From Melieria omissa (lineage: Eukaryota > Arthropoda > Insecta > Diptera > Ulidiidae), in assembly GCA_963971225.1 (NCBI GenBank), contig OZ020269.1, positions 89,858,783 through 89,922,782 of the forward strand: a DNA stretch of 64,000 nucleotides, given 5' to 3'. Under the pieces are notes generated by a model that ran no database searches, had not been told where the DNA came from, and saw nothing but the letters and a program-made list of their open reading frames with translations. Position numbers and translations under genes: made by a program. This document shows positions 1 to 12,430 of the stretch, piece by piece. Each line of letters begins with the position of its first letter. The first letter of the stretch is position 1.

Positions 1-990
1 AATCGCACGTGGAACTAAAAACATCGAAAGCACTGTCCGCTTTCTGGCAGTGGAAACGTGGGGTCTTCCCCTAGCAAGGTCCTCTGCATCTACACAGCTA
101 TGATAAGACCCATCATGCATCGGTGGTCTGGATGAGTAGACTTTCTCTAGCAGGGGTCAAGAGAACCTTGTCCAGACTGCAGCGCACTGTGGCCATATGT
201 TGTACGGGAGCCTTCCTGACTACTTCCGGCCCGTTGCTAGATGCCCTGGTGAACCTTCCTCCACTTGATGTTATCATCTAAGGAGAGGCCCTAAAGGCCG
301 TCCGAAGAATAAAACACAGTGGCCAGTAGTATGGTGCTTGTCCGGAACTGGACAATTGTGCTGGCACCGACATCGATCTTACAGTCATGTCCATGCCGCT
401 CGACTCCATGCCTTCAACTGTCATACTAAAAAAGCGGTATATGGTGTTACTGCCTGAGGCTCACTCTTGGTCAGATTCTGAGGATGAGCCCGGTAAACAA
501 TGTGTCCGTATATTCACGGACGGCTTCAGAACGGAAGAAGGTTCTGGCTCTGGGGTCTTCGTTGAATCCACCGGGACTATACGGTTCGTGTCCTAGGCTG
601 CTTTGTCTGTATTTTAGGCATGCAATTTCAGGTGCCTGCAGTACTTGAGGCGATGAACTTTGTCGTAGGGGTTAGGTGGAGAGGCAGATCTATCTGTGTC
701 TGTAGCGACAGCCAAGCAGCGCTCATGGCCTTGGACAGCCCTCTACCCAACTCTATGCTAGTCAAGTCCTGCAAATACAATAGTCTGATGCTCACCTGGG
801 TCCCGCGACACGCAGGAATTGCGGATAACGAGACCTCGGACTCCTTAGCTAGAATGGGCTCTGACGCTTTTGTCGGCTCTGAGCCTGTTCTGCCACTCCC
901 ATCTGCGGCCATCAAAGCCACTGTTAACGAATGGGTCACTATGACCCAGGAGCGAGCATGGCAGGCTGAGAGCGGCTGCAGGTGGTAAAA
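1..990 (+). pseudogene. Decayed LINE (non-LTR retrotransposon) ORF2 C-terminus with RNase H domain
   Basis: Conceptual translation across several frames gives the end of a LINE reverse-transcriptase polyprotein. Around 95-250 it resembles the thumb region (YTAMIRPIMH, then a CCTGAFLTTSGPLLDAL-like stretch), the same segment seen in the better preserved LINE at 28.7-30.0 kb. Further on are the RNase H landmarks: TDGFRTEEGSG (about 520-550), CSDSQAALMAL (about 703-735) and LTWVPRHAGIADNETSDSLA (about 790-850), which carry the expected acidic residues. The glutamate motif near 640 is degraded (FQVPAVLEA). In-frame stops near 595 and 618 and at least one frameshift show it is dead. The 5' part lies outside the window. 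LINEs of the I/Loa group carry RNase H in this position. Membership of that group is inferred, and the exact family is not resolved. Confidence 0.8.
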
Positions 991-1014
991 GTATCTTCAC
1001 CACTTCAAGCCAAA

Positions 1015-1895
1015 TTTTTACAAACATGATTTTAAACCCTAAAAAAGTTAAACCCTAAAAAATACTTTTAACCCACAAAAAAATATCCAAGGAATATTTT
1101 TACCTCACAAAAGTTAAATTCAATGAAATCCAAAAAGTTATTTTCACTAAATCTTATAATATTTTCACCATACTAAGAAGATGTTTTCACCACACTAAAT
1201 GTATATTCACCACACTAAACAAAATTTTTAACAATATGAGTTTAACACCAAATAAATTTTGATCAGACCAGGACATTATTTGACTAATATGCCAAAAAAT
1301 ATTTCCACCAAAGAGTTATTTTCATAAACTCCGATAATATTTTCAATGCACCAAGATAATATTTTCACCACACTAACCCAAATTTTTACAAATGTGATTT
1401 TAAACCTCAAAAAAATGTCAATCAGAGGTGGTTTTTACCACACAAAGAACTTCCAAGAAATATTTTCACGACAAAAAAAATTAATTCAATGAAATCAAAA
1501 AAAAACTCTTCGAACGCAAACAGTTACTTTCACTAAATTTTATAATATTTTCACCATACTAAGAAGATGTTTTCATCACACTAAATGTATATTCACCACA
1601 CTAAATAACATTTTTAAATATTCACTAAATCTTATAATATTTTCACCACACGAAGAACATGGTTTCACCACCCTAAATGTATATTCACCACACTAATCAA
1701 AATTGTTACTGATATTATTTTAACACCAAACAAATTTTGATCAGACCAGAACACTATTCTCAATACAAGACAAAATATTTTCACCACACAAAACAAAAGT
1801 TTTCAAAAAAAGAAATATTTTCACCACATAAGAAAATAATGTTTTCATCACACTTTCAATGATGTATTCACTTCTTTCACCTTCCAAGTTTGCTG
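1015..1895. repeat. AT-rich degenerate tandem repeat (TTTTCACCACACTAA motif)
   Basis: The motif ATATTTTCACCACACTAA recurs throughout with variations. A longer block runs from TTTCACTAAATCTTATAATA through GTATATTCACCACACTAA. It starts near 1137, again near 1530 and again near 1620. The segment ending in TTTTGATCAGACCAG occurs near 1255-1270 and near 1735-1750. The array begins directly after the LINE remnant, so it could be that element's 3' untranslated repeat or an independent minisatellite. No coding capacity is visible. Confidence 0.75.
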
Positions 1896-1899
1896 TCGT

Positions 1900-3570
1900 C
1901 AAGGTGAATCACTTAAAAAGTCATACTTTGCATTTTCGCCAATTTATTCACTAAATTACCTAATTTTACGATTTTTATAATGGTTAAAACACATGTTTTG
2001 TATTGTTGTGATCAATTAAATGCTTCGAGTGAACCACAACGCGTCAATAAAATTAGCAAATTTACGGCAAAAGTGTCGTCAAGCGCAACGCGCCACAAAC
2101 ACATTTGTCCAAAAATGAAAATTTGCCGAATAATGAAACTAACAAAAATTAGAAGCAGAAAAACCAATAATAAAACAAAGCGCGGAATAGCAACAAATTG
2201 AACAATGTAGACGACAGCAACAACATTGTTGCATACATTTGGCAAATGAATTTTAATTTTCACTTCCAGCCCAAATCGCGACTTGACGCTTGATTGAACG
2301 GGAATTTGGAATTGTGTTTTGTCGGCGTGGCGAGCGTGTCAGCTGTTGTTTAAATGTGGCATCAGTTGTTGTTGTTTTTGTTATTTTCAACGTTGATTTT
2401 TACAATCGCGAAAATCGAAAATACCATCAATGCCTAAAGTGGCTCCCAGTTAGTAGCTGTTTGTATATGTGCGTGTGGGTGTGTGTGTGTGCTCGCGGTG
2501 CCTGTCCGTTTTAATCCAAAGCACTCAGCATAATCCACGCGCTGTTGTTGCCACCAGCATTGAGCGGATGTCTGATGTGGCCATGTGTTGGTATGCGATG
2601 TGTGTGTGTGTGTGTGCGCGCTGCTGCTTTATCGCTGTTGACACACCCATACACACACACATACAAACGCCAATAAACAAACATGGCCACGTGTGGCGGG
2701 TGCGCGCTCCTGCTGCACGCTTCATTGTTATTGTTGTTACAAATCCTATGGTGCAGTGTGCGCTAATTTAACGTCATGCTGCCTGTCTGTCCGTTTGTTC
2801 GTTCGTCGACTCTATCCTGTCTGTCCACTGTGCGCGCGGGCTGTCAAAAGTGTTTTGCGCTTTTCTACACTTTGCAAATCCGACAATCTCGTGTGCGCGC
2901 GTGTATGTTCCGCCTGTTAATGTGTGTGTTTACATGTGCATTTGTGTGTGCTTGTGTTTACTTTTCGCCGCTCCAACCAACTGACACTTCAACTTGATTT
3001 TTGGCATTTGGCGCGCTTTATTTTTTTGTTGGGGGCGCCTTGTTTCGGTTTTCACTGCAATTAATTGTTGTTGTTGTTTTTTGAAGCTTTAGCTTTGGTT
3101 GCTATTTGCCATTTTAGTGGACAATTTCCACTTGTGCCGATTCTCAGGCAATGGATTTTTTCAATGGATTTTCAATGCAAAATAATTGGATTTCAAAAAT
3201 ATTCAGTAAAACACATTGGAGAGCAATGAAATCTACATCTAAGTGAACTAAATTGTACAGATTTGGGTTTAATAATTGATTTGGCATTGCAACACATCAG
3301 TGATGCACACAGGATTTCATTTGAAGGAAGAGGTCTCTTTACAACTTTTGAGCACAAAACAATTTGAGACTAAATTTGCCGCCCAAAATGTTTGAAAGAG
3401 TTTTTATTTGCGCGAGTTTGAACTTTCAAAATCTCACCAAACCAAATCAAAAAGACCTAAAATCTACAGACTACCAACCAAACTGAATTCATTTTAAATC
3501 AAGGTTTGGCCATCTAGTTAGGCAGCTGCCTAAGATGCATTTGAAGCGAGGGGTGTATTCAGCCAGAATG
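1900..3570. other. Intergenic, GT-rich low-complexity DNA, no gene recognised
   Basis: Short GT/CA dinucleotide tracts lie near 2470-2500, 2598-2620 and 2650-2660, with TTG runs near 2360 and 3068. Short open frames here are low complexity and match nothing I recognise. I see no convincing promoter or splice structure. Confidence 0.5.
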
Positions 3571-3690
3571 GAACAATTGTTAAGAGCAGGTCGCACTACT
3601 CTCTTCGGGTATCTCAATCTAAGGGCCTTCCGATTGTACTGGTGCGACTGGCTACCTGTCTGTCTAACCTAATATACCTCAACCTAGCCA
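3570..3690 (+). repeat. Possible LINE 3'-end fragment
   Basis: The stretch ends in TCTAACCTAATATACCTCAACCTAGCC. This CCTAA-rich style resembles the 3' ends of the LINE at 28.6 kb and of the fragment at 46.4-46.5 kb. There is no protein match, so this is only a resemblance. Confidence 0.25.
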
Positions 3691-3699
3691 GGTTTTCAC

Positions 3700-5240
3700 A
3701 CCGGAAAAAAACCAAATAGACGTGAAACTAGAGACCAAACATAGTAATATTGCGTACTCAGTTTTCATTTCTACATCCTTATCCTTTAAAAGAACTTCAA
3801 AATTTTGAAGGGGATAAAAAATATAAAAAAATAAAAAAAATACTTAACCTCTTTAGAATATGGCGCTATATATATCAAATGAAAGAGGAAAGTTTCAGGA
3901 ATTCAAATAAAATTGTTTTTTTTTATCTACTTGTTCAAAAGGGATATAAAAAAGGTCATGTGCAAATTTTAATCCTTTATATCCTTGAAAATTTATGTAG
4001 AATTTTCTTGAGTAAGTAAGTAAGTATGGTAAAACCCAAAATCTCCTTAATCACTTGTCACGTGTCTGGATTGTAATCGGAATCAAAAATATTCATATCA
4101 AATATTAACCGAACATAAATCGCCATCAAGTCGTGGTTCAGTGTTCATTTTTTACTCCACTTTGAGTCTAGCAAATCAAATTTGGGGTACGACTACCCCA
4201 AACCTCAGCACAACTTATCCTTTTCATATAAGAACCCGATTAGATGGTCTGTTTCGGCAAACTCCAAAACCGTGCGATCAAATAAAAGTTCAAATAAAAA
4301 GATCTCAGCCTGTAGATTTATACATCTACATTTGCTTCTATTTTGGTGATTAAAGTTTAAAATTGAAAATTTAGTTAAAATAAGACAATTTTTTTCTTTA
4401 ATTTGATACCCACATCTTCATCATTGCACAACCGCAAATATTTACAAAAATATTTGAAATGCTGATCTAATTAAAATTCTTTTAAAAGGACATCGGATCA
4501 GAAAATTAAAAACTGACTATGTCAGATTACTATGAATGACCTCTAGTTTCAAGCTTATATAAATATTTGGATGGTTCTCGACAAAAGTGATTTTTTTTTT
4601 GTCGCATAGTGTATTAAATGTAAAGTTGGTGTTTTCACTTAGTACTTCATAACTTTGCCATTTTTCTGTCGATTCTATTGATGATAAAAAAATAATATAT
4701 CTATCATCCAGAGGATGTTATTTTTTTTTATATATAAAAAAATTCTTCGAAAATTTACAATATTTGAAAATGATATGATAGAAAAATTCACTTTTTTTAA
4801 CACTTACCGTCAGTAATTTTACTTTACTTTATATCGCTGGAAAAGCTTAGGTATTATCTTCTGAATACTGCGCTTGTGTTAATCGGTTGCTTAGTTTTCG
4901 AGATATGTGCTCATAATTGAAATAAGAGAAAAAAATATTTTTCGAAAACGCTTCTTAGAAAATTTTTTATTTTCAGTTTCATATTCAGCGATGAAAAATT
5001 AGTCTAAAAATATTTTTGTTTGTAGGTACACGCGATTTGCCTTCATTTTGTCGTGTAGTGTTATTTCTCATTTGAAGTGTTTTCAACATCAACATCAAAA
5101 CTTATGTTTTGCTTTTTTTTTTAATTATCTTACAGTTCAAATTTCATGTTTGTAGCCTCTGTAAAATTAGTCTAAAAAATTTATTTTTTAGGAGTAACTA
5201 TAGCTCGACTTTTTGTCGAGTGGTTTAATTTGCATAGTTG
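3700..5240 (+). repeat. Rep-A: dispersed, partly tandem AT-rich repeat of unknown class
   Basis: Recognisable blocks also occur at 7.75-8.13 kb, in the FATP intron (about 41.7-41.8 kb), at 62.07-62.9 kb (largely reversed) and at 62.9-63.2 kb. The diagnostic order is a TATTCAGCG block, then TTAGTCTA, then GTCGnnTAGTGT. GTCGCATAGTGT lies at 4601 and GTCGTGTAGTGT at 5050, about 450 bases apart, so the unit is locally tandem. A further degenerate end lies near 5214. No open frame of note is present. This may be a satellite-like repeat or a non-autonomous element, and I do not recognise the family. Confidence 0.7.
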
Positions 5241-5349
5241 AAATGTGCTTTATTTTCATTTTACAAAATACTTTTATATGGCAACCCTGCTTAAAAGTGG
5301 GCTCACCACGCCCATGAGTCTATACTCTTTATCACCAAATTGTTCATAT

Positions 5350-5757
5350 TGTAACGATGAGACAGTCTGTCGTTGTGCAAAGCAACCCTGCCGCTACGCG
5401 CCGTGCTATAATTCAATCTGGCAACGACGGCCGCGATAATAACTTTTAGTTTTTTTAACTTTAGTGGAAACCTTTAGTCCACTCCGGAATGTGCGAGAAC
5501 GATCTGCGCGATGGCCGGACAGAGTATAAAAGGCGGCCGGATACGGCGCAGCGAGTCAGTCTGGTTTTGACAAGTGAAGTTGCCACACGGAGTAATTAAG
5601 CAAATACTTAAGTGTACGAACAGTAAAGTGTAAACTGTGAATAATAAAGTGACTGTTGGTTTTTAATTGGCTGCGTTCGAATAAACAAAGTTGTTTTATT
5701 TTCAAATTACACAATCCAGAGATACGTAACAGCCCACTAGACTTAGTATTCGTAACA
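5350..5757 (+). mobile_element. Solo LTR of a Gypsy-type retrotransposon, ATAT target duplication
   Basis: The 408-bp unit begins TGTAACGATGAG and ends TTCGTAACA, so it has TG...CA ends. It is flanked by the 4-bp direct repeat ATAT (5346-5349 and 5758-5761). It contains a TATA box and an initiator, as retroviral-type LTR promoters do. A diverged second copy lies reversed at 25525-25906 with the same ends and the same ATAT duplication. No internal retrotransposon sequence is attached, so it is most simply a solo LTR left by LTR-LTR recombination. ATAT target preference is known for the 17.6/297 group of Gypsy elements. Assignment to that group is inference. Confidence 0.85.
5525..5560 (+). promoter_or_regulatory. 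LTR core promoter: TATAAA plus TCAGT initiator
   Basis: TATAAA lies at 5525-5530, and an arthropod-type initiator TCAGT at 5556-5560 with the candidate start base at 5558. The spacing of about 33 bases is what a TATA/Inr promoter needs. It would drive rightward transcription out of the solo LTR. Confidence 0.6.
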
Positions 5758-5761
5758 ATAT

Positions 5762-7740
5762 CAAGTTTCATATTTATGTTACAACTTTTTTTGAAAGTTA
5801 TAGTGATTACCTGCAATATGAGAAACGCACAGACAGACGACCGGACGGACTAATGATTAATCAGACTGTCTTAGCTAAATTGACTCAATTTGTGATTCTA
5901 CTTATGAGTATTGCATATTTTTTGATATGGATCACCGTTTATTCTGGATATTGAAAACATTGTGCTAAGTGGACCATAACTCAGTGCAGTTTGTGCATGA
6001 AAATTGCTTCAAAGTGGTTGTGTAAAAAGTACTATAGTTTTTTAATCGCACCTTACCGCACCTCAATTTTGACCTCAAATTTATTCAAGGAAGCACTTTT
6101 TAATACAAAATAAAAGCCATATTGTAGAAATGCCAACAAATATAACTAAAGTGCTTTTGAATGTAAAAAATGTAAAACAAAAATCTTATTTTAAGAGTTT
6201 TCATTTACTTGTTAACTTTTGCAACATTAACGCCAAGATTTACAATGACAATAAATTAATTTATTAGTACTAAGCTTGCTTCTAATTATCCATAATTAGT
6301 AAATGTTTGATTCTGTTCGCAAAAATTTTTAATTTATTTCCGAAGTTTGACCAGCGACACTCAGAGGAACAACGCAAGTTGAACCAATGTGCATATCCTT
6401 TTTTGAACCTGTACCGTTATGAAAAGCGAGACTCTAGAAAAACATAACTGTTGTTTCATGATGCATGAATCACTATCAATGCACGTGATAAATTTTCCAA
6501 AATAGTCAAATTAAAAAAAATTTACGTTTGGCCAACTTTTGCTCTCAAGAACATAATATACGACATAACTTAAATATGGCATCTTACGCTTAAATAAATA
6601 AAATAAAAATTAATCATAAAAAAAATTTCATTGATCGTAGAAATATATAATAAAATCTGTAAATCGTGCCAAAAATTTGAAACCACTCTACGCAAAGTAA
6701 TTTCAAAGTTTTGCAACTTCAAAACTCATTGCTAAAACTTGCCAATGGAAATCGAAAATCTGCTTTGCACAATTCCAAATCGTCCATCTGGGATTGAAAA
6801 AAACCACATAGTTGCCACTCTGTGGCGAATTTCTTTATTGAACAAACGACCGAAAATGTCAAAAGCAAATATTGAATGCGAAAAAATGGGAGACAAAACA
6901 AATGGCTGCGGCGCGATAAATAGCGATTTATCAGCATATCCTTTTGGTTTAATGTCCTTTGGGATCACATAATCTAAATTTATTGTTTGGCGGCACAGTG
7001 GTTTTTGTCAGGCGACCTCCGCCCACTGTGCCTAATACTGTTGTTGTTGTTGTTGTTTTAAAAATGCAAACGAACAAATGGCAACAAATGGCATTATTTA
7101 TAGCCTTAGGGGAGAGGGGGAATGCAATTAAAGTGGCCAACTTATTCGTGAAAAAAACTTCAACAATTGCCAATTGGCAACTTTGGCGTCAACTTTTACG
7201 AGAATTTCAAATCTCCAAATACGTTGGCCCTCTTTTGGCAGATTTGGCCGACTGCAATGGATACAAACAAATAAATATGTGTGCGCCTCTTGCTGCGCTA
7301 AAATGCTGAAAAATGTGCTGCGTGGAAAAAAAATGAAAATCAATTAAAAATAAACATTTTTGACTGGCAGGAACGTTAGAAACTTTTCTGTGTGCGAGCG
7401 GCAGATGGCGACGCAGCTTGAGTTGGGGGTGTGTTGTTGTATTTGTGGTGGTTGTTGTTATTATTTTTGATATTTTTTAGCTGCGCTGTCAACTGGATTG
7501 TAAAGGTTGGCGACCCTGTGGCACAGATTAAACCAATAAAATCTTTAGAACATAAAATGAATGTGGAGTGCTGACAGTTTTAAAAAATTGCTATATAGCA
7601 ACTTTGGATTCGAAATAAACCATTAGTCTTTAAGAATTATTTTGTGATATGTGCATTTTTCCGGCTGACTGACTGATTCATCATTGCCGAGCCCACACAG
7701 CTGAAGCTGCAAACATGGAATTTGAACTGTAGGTAGATTT
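5762..7740. other. Intergenic DNA, no gene recognised
   Basis: AT-rich sequence with TTG runs near 7040-7055 and 7430-7460. Overlapping short open frames near 6720-7340 lie on both strands with no recognisable domain, and I do not call them genes. Confidence 0.5.
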
Positions 7741-7744
7741 CAGA

Positions 7745-8130
7745 TAATTAACCTTCGCTAAGAAGTGATTTTTTGATATGATGATGATGATAATGATATG
7801 GATATCAAATGAAAGAGAAAAATTGTCTCCTTTTAACTAAATTTTCAAATTTGAACTTGCAGGACTAAAATAGAATAAAATTTAGATGTATGAATCTACA
7901 GGCTGAGATCCAAAACATGTATTTTTTCCTTACCTTACTGACATTTTTGGGTTGTGACTGTTTTCGAGATATGTGTTCATAACTGAAATAAAAAAAAAAA
8001 AATTGATTTTGGAGTATTTTCGAAAACGCTTCTTGAAGAAATTTTGTTGATTTTCAATTTCGTATTCAGCGACGCAGTTAGTCTAGATAAAACTTTTATT
8101 TTAAGCTGCATTTTTTGTGTTGAGTAGTGT
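7745..8130 (+). repeat. Rep-A copy
   Basis: It shares with 62.9-63.2 kb the run AGAATA-AATTTAGAT, GAATCTACA, then GGCTGAGATCCAAAACATGT or its variant, followed by the TATTCAGCG and TTAGTCTA blocks (about 8060-8085). It ends near a GAGTAGTGTAAT motif at about 8121. The downstream TIR element at 8258 starts about 125 bp past its end. Confidence 0.6.
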
Positions 8131-8257
8131 AATTAGACAGGTATTTTTCTTTTTTTATTATCAAAACTACGTGATCAACAAAAAGTTACAAGAAATGTAA
8201 TTTTTTTTTGGACCATTGACCTCAGACTTGCTTGCAAAGCCGCCGGGCTTTAAAATA

Positions 8258-10215
8258 CAGGGTGACGCAAAAGTCATCACCTTATCGGCAGAAGCTATCA
8301 CTTTTGCAAATGGCGGCAAAAGTAAATATTGCTTTGACATTCATTCAATCGTTCATTCATTCATGCATTCACTCATTCATTCATTCATTTTCATTCATAC
8401 ATTCATTAATTTTCATTCATTCATTCATTCATGCATTCATTCATTCATTAATTTTCCTTCATTCAATCATTTTCATTCATTTATTCATTAACTTCCATTC
8501 ATTCATTCATTCATTAATTCATTCGTTCTTTCATACATTATTTCATTCATTCATTCGCTCATTCATTCACTCATTCATTCATTCGTTCATTCATTAATTT
8601 GCATTCATTCATTCAATCATTCGTTCATTCGTTCATTCATTCAATCATTCGTTCATTCGTTCATTCGTTCATTCATTCAATCATTCATTAATTCGTTCAT
8701 TCGTTCATTCATTCATTCCTTCATTCATTCATTCGTTCATTAATTTTCATTCATTCATTCACTCATTCATTCACTCACTCATTCACTCATTCTTTCATTC
8801 ACTCATTCATTCATTTATTCATTTTCATTCATTCATTAATTCATAAACAAATTAAAGCCAAAGAACAATGGCAGACAATGGGATGGGGAGACTTCAAATA
8901 AATTAAATTATATTAAAAAACTTGTTCATTCATTATTTAATTCATTATTTCATTCATTCAGTCGGTCGTTTTCATTCTTCTTTCTTTCATTCAATCATTC
9001 ATTTTCATTCATTCACTCATTTATTCATTCTTTCATTCACTCATTCATTCATTATCACACTCATTCACTCATTCATTTACTCATTCACTCATTCATTATT
9101 TCATTCATTCATTCATTCATTTGCTCATTCATTCGTTCATTATTTCATTCATTCACTCATTCATTTACTCATTCATTTATTCATTATTTCATTCATTCAT
9201 TCATGTTCATTCATTCATTTATTCATTTTCATTAATTCATTCATTCATTCGTTCATTGATTCAATCATTCATTTTGATTCATTCACTTAATTATTAATTA
9301 TTAATTCTTTCATTCACCCATTCATTCATACATTCATTCATTCATTAATTTTCCTTCATTCAATCATTTTCATTCATTTATTCATTAACTTCCATTCATT
9401 CATTAATTCATTCGTTCTTTCATACATTCTTTCATTCATTCATTCGCTCATTCATTCACTCATTCATTCATTCGTTCATTCATTAATTTTCATTCACTCA
9501 TTCAATCATTCATTCATTCATTCCTTCATTCATTCATTCGTTCATTAATTTTCATTCATTCATTCACTCATTCATTCACTCACTCATTCACTCATTCTTT
9601 CATTCACTCATTCATTCATTTATTCATTTTCATTCATTCATTAATTCATAAACAAATTAAAGCCAAAGAACAATGGCAGACAATGGGATGGGGAGACTTT
9701 TCAAATAAATTAAATTATATTAAAAAACTTGTTCATTAATTATTTAATTCATTATTTCATTCATTCAGTCGTTCGTTTTCATTCCTCTTTCATTCATTCA
9801 ATCATTCATTTTCATTCATTCACTCATTTATTCATTCTTTCATTCACTCATTCATTCATTATCACACTCATTCACTCATTCATTAACTCATTCATTCATT
9901 CATTATTTCATTCATTCATTCATTCATTTGTTCATTCATTCGTTCAATATTTCATTCATTCACTCATTCATTTATTCATTATTTCATTCATTCATTCATT
10001 TTCATTCATTCATTCGTTCATTGATTCAATCATTCATTTTGATTCATTCACTTAATTATTAATTCTTTCATTCACCCATTCATTCATTATTTCATTCATT
10101 CATTCACTCATTCTTTCATTCACTCTTTCATTCATTTATTCTCATTCACTCATTCATTAATTCATAGACAAATTAAAGCCAAAGATCACTGGGAGACAAC
10201 TTTTGCGCCACCCTG
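8258..10215. mobile_element. Non-autonomous TIR transposon filled with ATTC tetranucleotide repeat
   Basis: The left end CAGGGTGACGCAAAAGTC (from 8258) and the right end, which reads CAGGGTGGCGCAAAAGTT on the minus strand (to 10215), are terminal inverted repeats with very few mismatches. Each is bordered by TA (8256-8257 and 10216-10217), as expected for the Tc1/mariner superfamily. There is no transposase. A unique block beginning ACAAATTAAAGCCAAAGA occurs at about 8850, 9651 and 10170, so the interior has been duplicated in units of roughly 0.5-0.8 kb. Everything else inside is ATTC repeat. Confidence 0.8.
8335..10170. repeat. Imperfect (ATTC)n tetranucleotide repeat
   Basis: About 1.8 kb of ATTCATTC with frequent single-base variants. 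It is interrupted only by the two internal unique blocks near 8845-8925 and 9647-9733. Long open frames rich in His, Ser, Phe and Ile arise purely from the repeat and are not genes. Confidence 0.95.
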
Positions 10216-10217
10216 TA

Positions 10218-12430
10218 TTATTTATTGTAATAATAAATTAAAAAACTGGTTCCATAATTTTTTCCATTTGGATTTATTCAACACTAAACACCCCATTAAA
10301 AGTAATCGCCACCAACACTTTCGTCTATCTTCTTTCTCCCACTCTCTCTTCTTTGTGCTTTCATCAATTTTGTCACCGAAACTGTGACAGTTTCAATGAC
10401 ATTTCGTTTGAGCCCCAACATACAATTGCAATGCTTTCGCTGCAAAAACAAAAACCAACAAATCCAACATATTTGTCATACCCCACACACACACACACAC
10501 CTCGTCCTTTGGCGTCCTTTGCAGTGTCATTGCGAGCAATTCACATAAATCTCGCCGCAAAATGTTGGTACAATAAAAATCGCACACTCGCCCACTCGAA
10601 GGGTCAACACACAGCCACACAGATATTGTTTCAATTTATTGAAATTTCCATGCAGCAACGAAAAAAAACAAAAATCTACAGCAGCCACCATGGTAATTTC
10701 AATAATAACAACAACAACAACAACGAAAGCAACAACTGTGCCTGCCACGAAACAATCAATGACACATGTCCCCACAGCGGCATATTTTATTCGCTTTGCA
10801 GCCACAAAAAAACACAACAACAAAAACCGAATGACACCAAAAGTGGGTAAGCGGAAACTGTGTGAGAAGGCATAAACGGGCAACAACAACCATAACGAGA
10901 ACGGCAGCGAAAAAAACTTGAATGCGCCCAGCAGACACTTGACGCAGCTCGGCCGACGAAGCCACGAAATTGCTTAATAATTTTTATGTAACGCCATCTT
11001 TAAATCGATTAGCAATAAAAATTCAAATTTCCCGATATCCAGCTGCCCCGCACTCGGCCTCTGCCTCCTCACTCCGCCGCAAACCAAAAGAACCGCAAGC
11101 ACACTCCACCTGCAGTGCGAGCAATTGGAACGGCACGAAGAGGGAAGAGGGGAAGAGTGGCTTGATGAGGGGGGGCGGTACGAGGGGGCGGTACGAGGGG
11201 GCAATACGACTTTGGTCTAAATGCGCGCGCGTTGCGTTTACGGCCCTGCGGATGTTGCCAATAGCGGCCAACTACCGGCGCTCCCGCACCTCATTTAGTC
11301 GCCGCACCAATGTGACACCGACGACAACGACAATGGTAGCAACAGCAACAAGAACAACAGCGCCGGCAACAGCAGCGAGCAGAAATATTGCGCCACCGAT
11401 TGCCGAGCCAAATGCTGCCAAATTGCGAGCACCGCTCCAAGTGGCGCTGCTTTAGTTGTTATTGTTGTTGTTGTGCGAAATTGTGCGGTGGTTTTTGGTC
11501 ATAAATAACGGTACTTTTGTCATTTATTCGCATAAATTGCAGCAGACGCACCAACGAGCCACATGGCAGCGCGCCCGCACGCCAAGAAGTCCAACACCAG
11601 CGCACAAAAATGTGCCAAGAAAAGGCACACAAAACGAAAAAAAGCAGCGCAGGCATTAGAAGCGCCAAGGCAGTCGATGCGACGTGCATATACAGTTTGT
11701 AGGAAATAAAAGTTATTTAAATATTTGCGCAGCGCCTCGCCTCGGGTCATCAGTGGTCACGCTCGGCGCCACATGCGCGAGTCGGCTGATTGCTTGCTGG
11801 TGCGTTGGCCAGTGGGTGGCGGGTCCTGTCCAGACGTTCTCGCAGCGCGCACAACAACAGCTGCGACGGTCATTTGGCGCAACGCTGGCATAATCGCCAA
11901 GTGCAGCACCGCGACGCGCCGCCACTCCGCCGCACACCTACTTCACACATATTGCGCGGTCGAACGTTGCGAGAAATTACTACAATTCGGCGATTGCTCC
12001 AAGGAGGAAAGCGAAAGTGTGAGAGAGAGAGAGAGAGAGCATATAATGTCATAAATTCGCATGATGCAATTATTAAAGGTGATGTACGTAGGCAGCCGTC
12101 TCGTTCTAATTTGACAATGTTGGCTCCCTTAGCAAATCAGTAATGCTTCTTTGAAAAAGTTCTTTTTTATTTAGAAGAAAATTTGAAAAAAGTACTTACA
12201 AATAGTAACATTCTCTAAAAACAAAAGGTGGGTATTACTGAACCATTTCACGCTGTTTGTTTTGATTCTTTTCGTTGAAATTCAAATATATTTTCGTTGT
12301 ATTTGAATTTAAAGCGCGCGAATTTCGGTATATTTAATAATTTTACCATCCACTACGTGGAGACTGGCGGCTAATTCAGCTACACAAACAACAACAACTG
12401 CAATTCCCACCCGCTGCAGCCATTCTACAT
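10218..12430. other. Intergenic or non-coding exon DNA, CAA/CA-rich, no gene recognised
   Basis: It holds a CA tract at 10483-10502, CAA runs near 10700 and 11330, a GA tract at about 12022-12039 and a GC-richer block (about 11050-11990). Open frames here (for example 10353-10850 and 10970-11455) are low-complexity and overlap others on the opposite strand. Non-coding exons or enhancers of a neighbouring gene are possible but not shown. Confidence 0.45.

Noticed and set aside
8216..10055. Several open frames of 90-120 codons rich in His-Ser-Phe-Ile
   Set aside because: They are translations of the ATTC microsatellite; the same pattern appears in every frame and no gene signal accompanies them.
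10353..11455. Open frames of 165 and 161 codons
   Set aside because: They are low-complexity (Asn/Thr or Ala/Arg runs), overlap opposite-strand frames, and show no domain or splice support.
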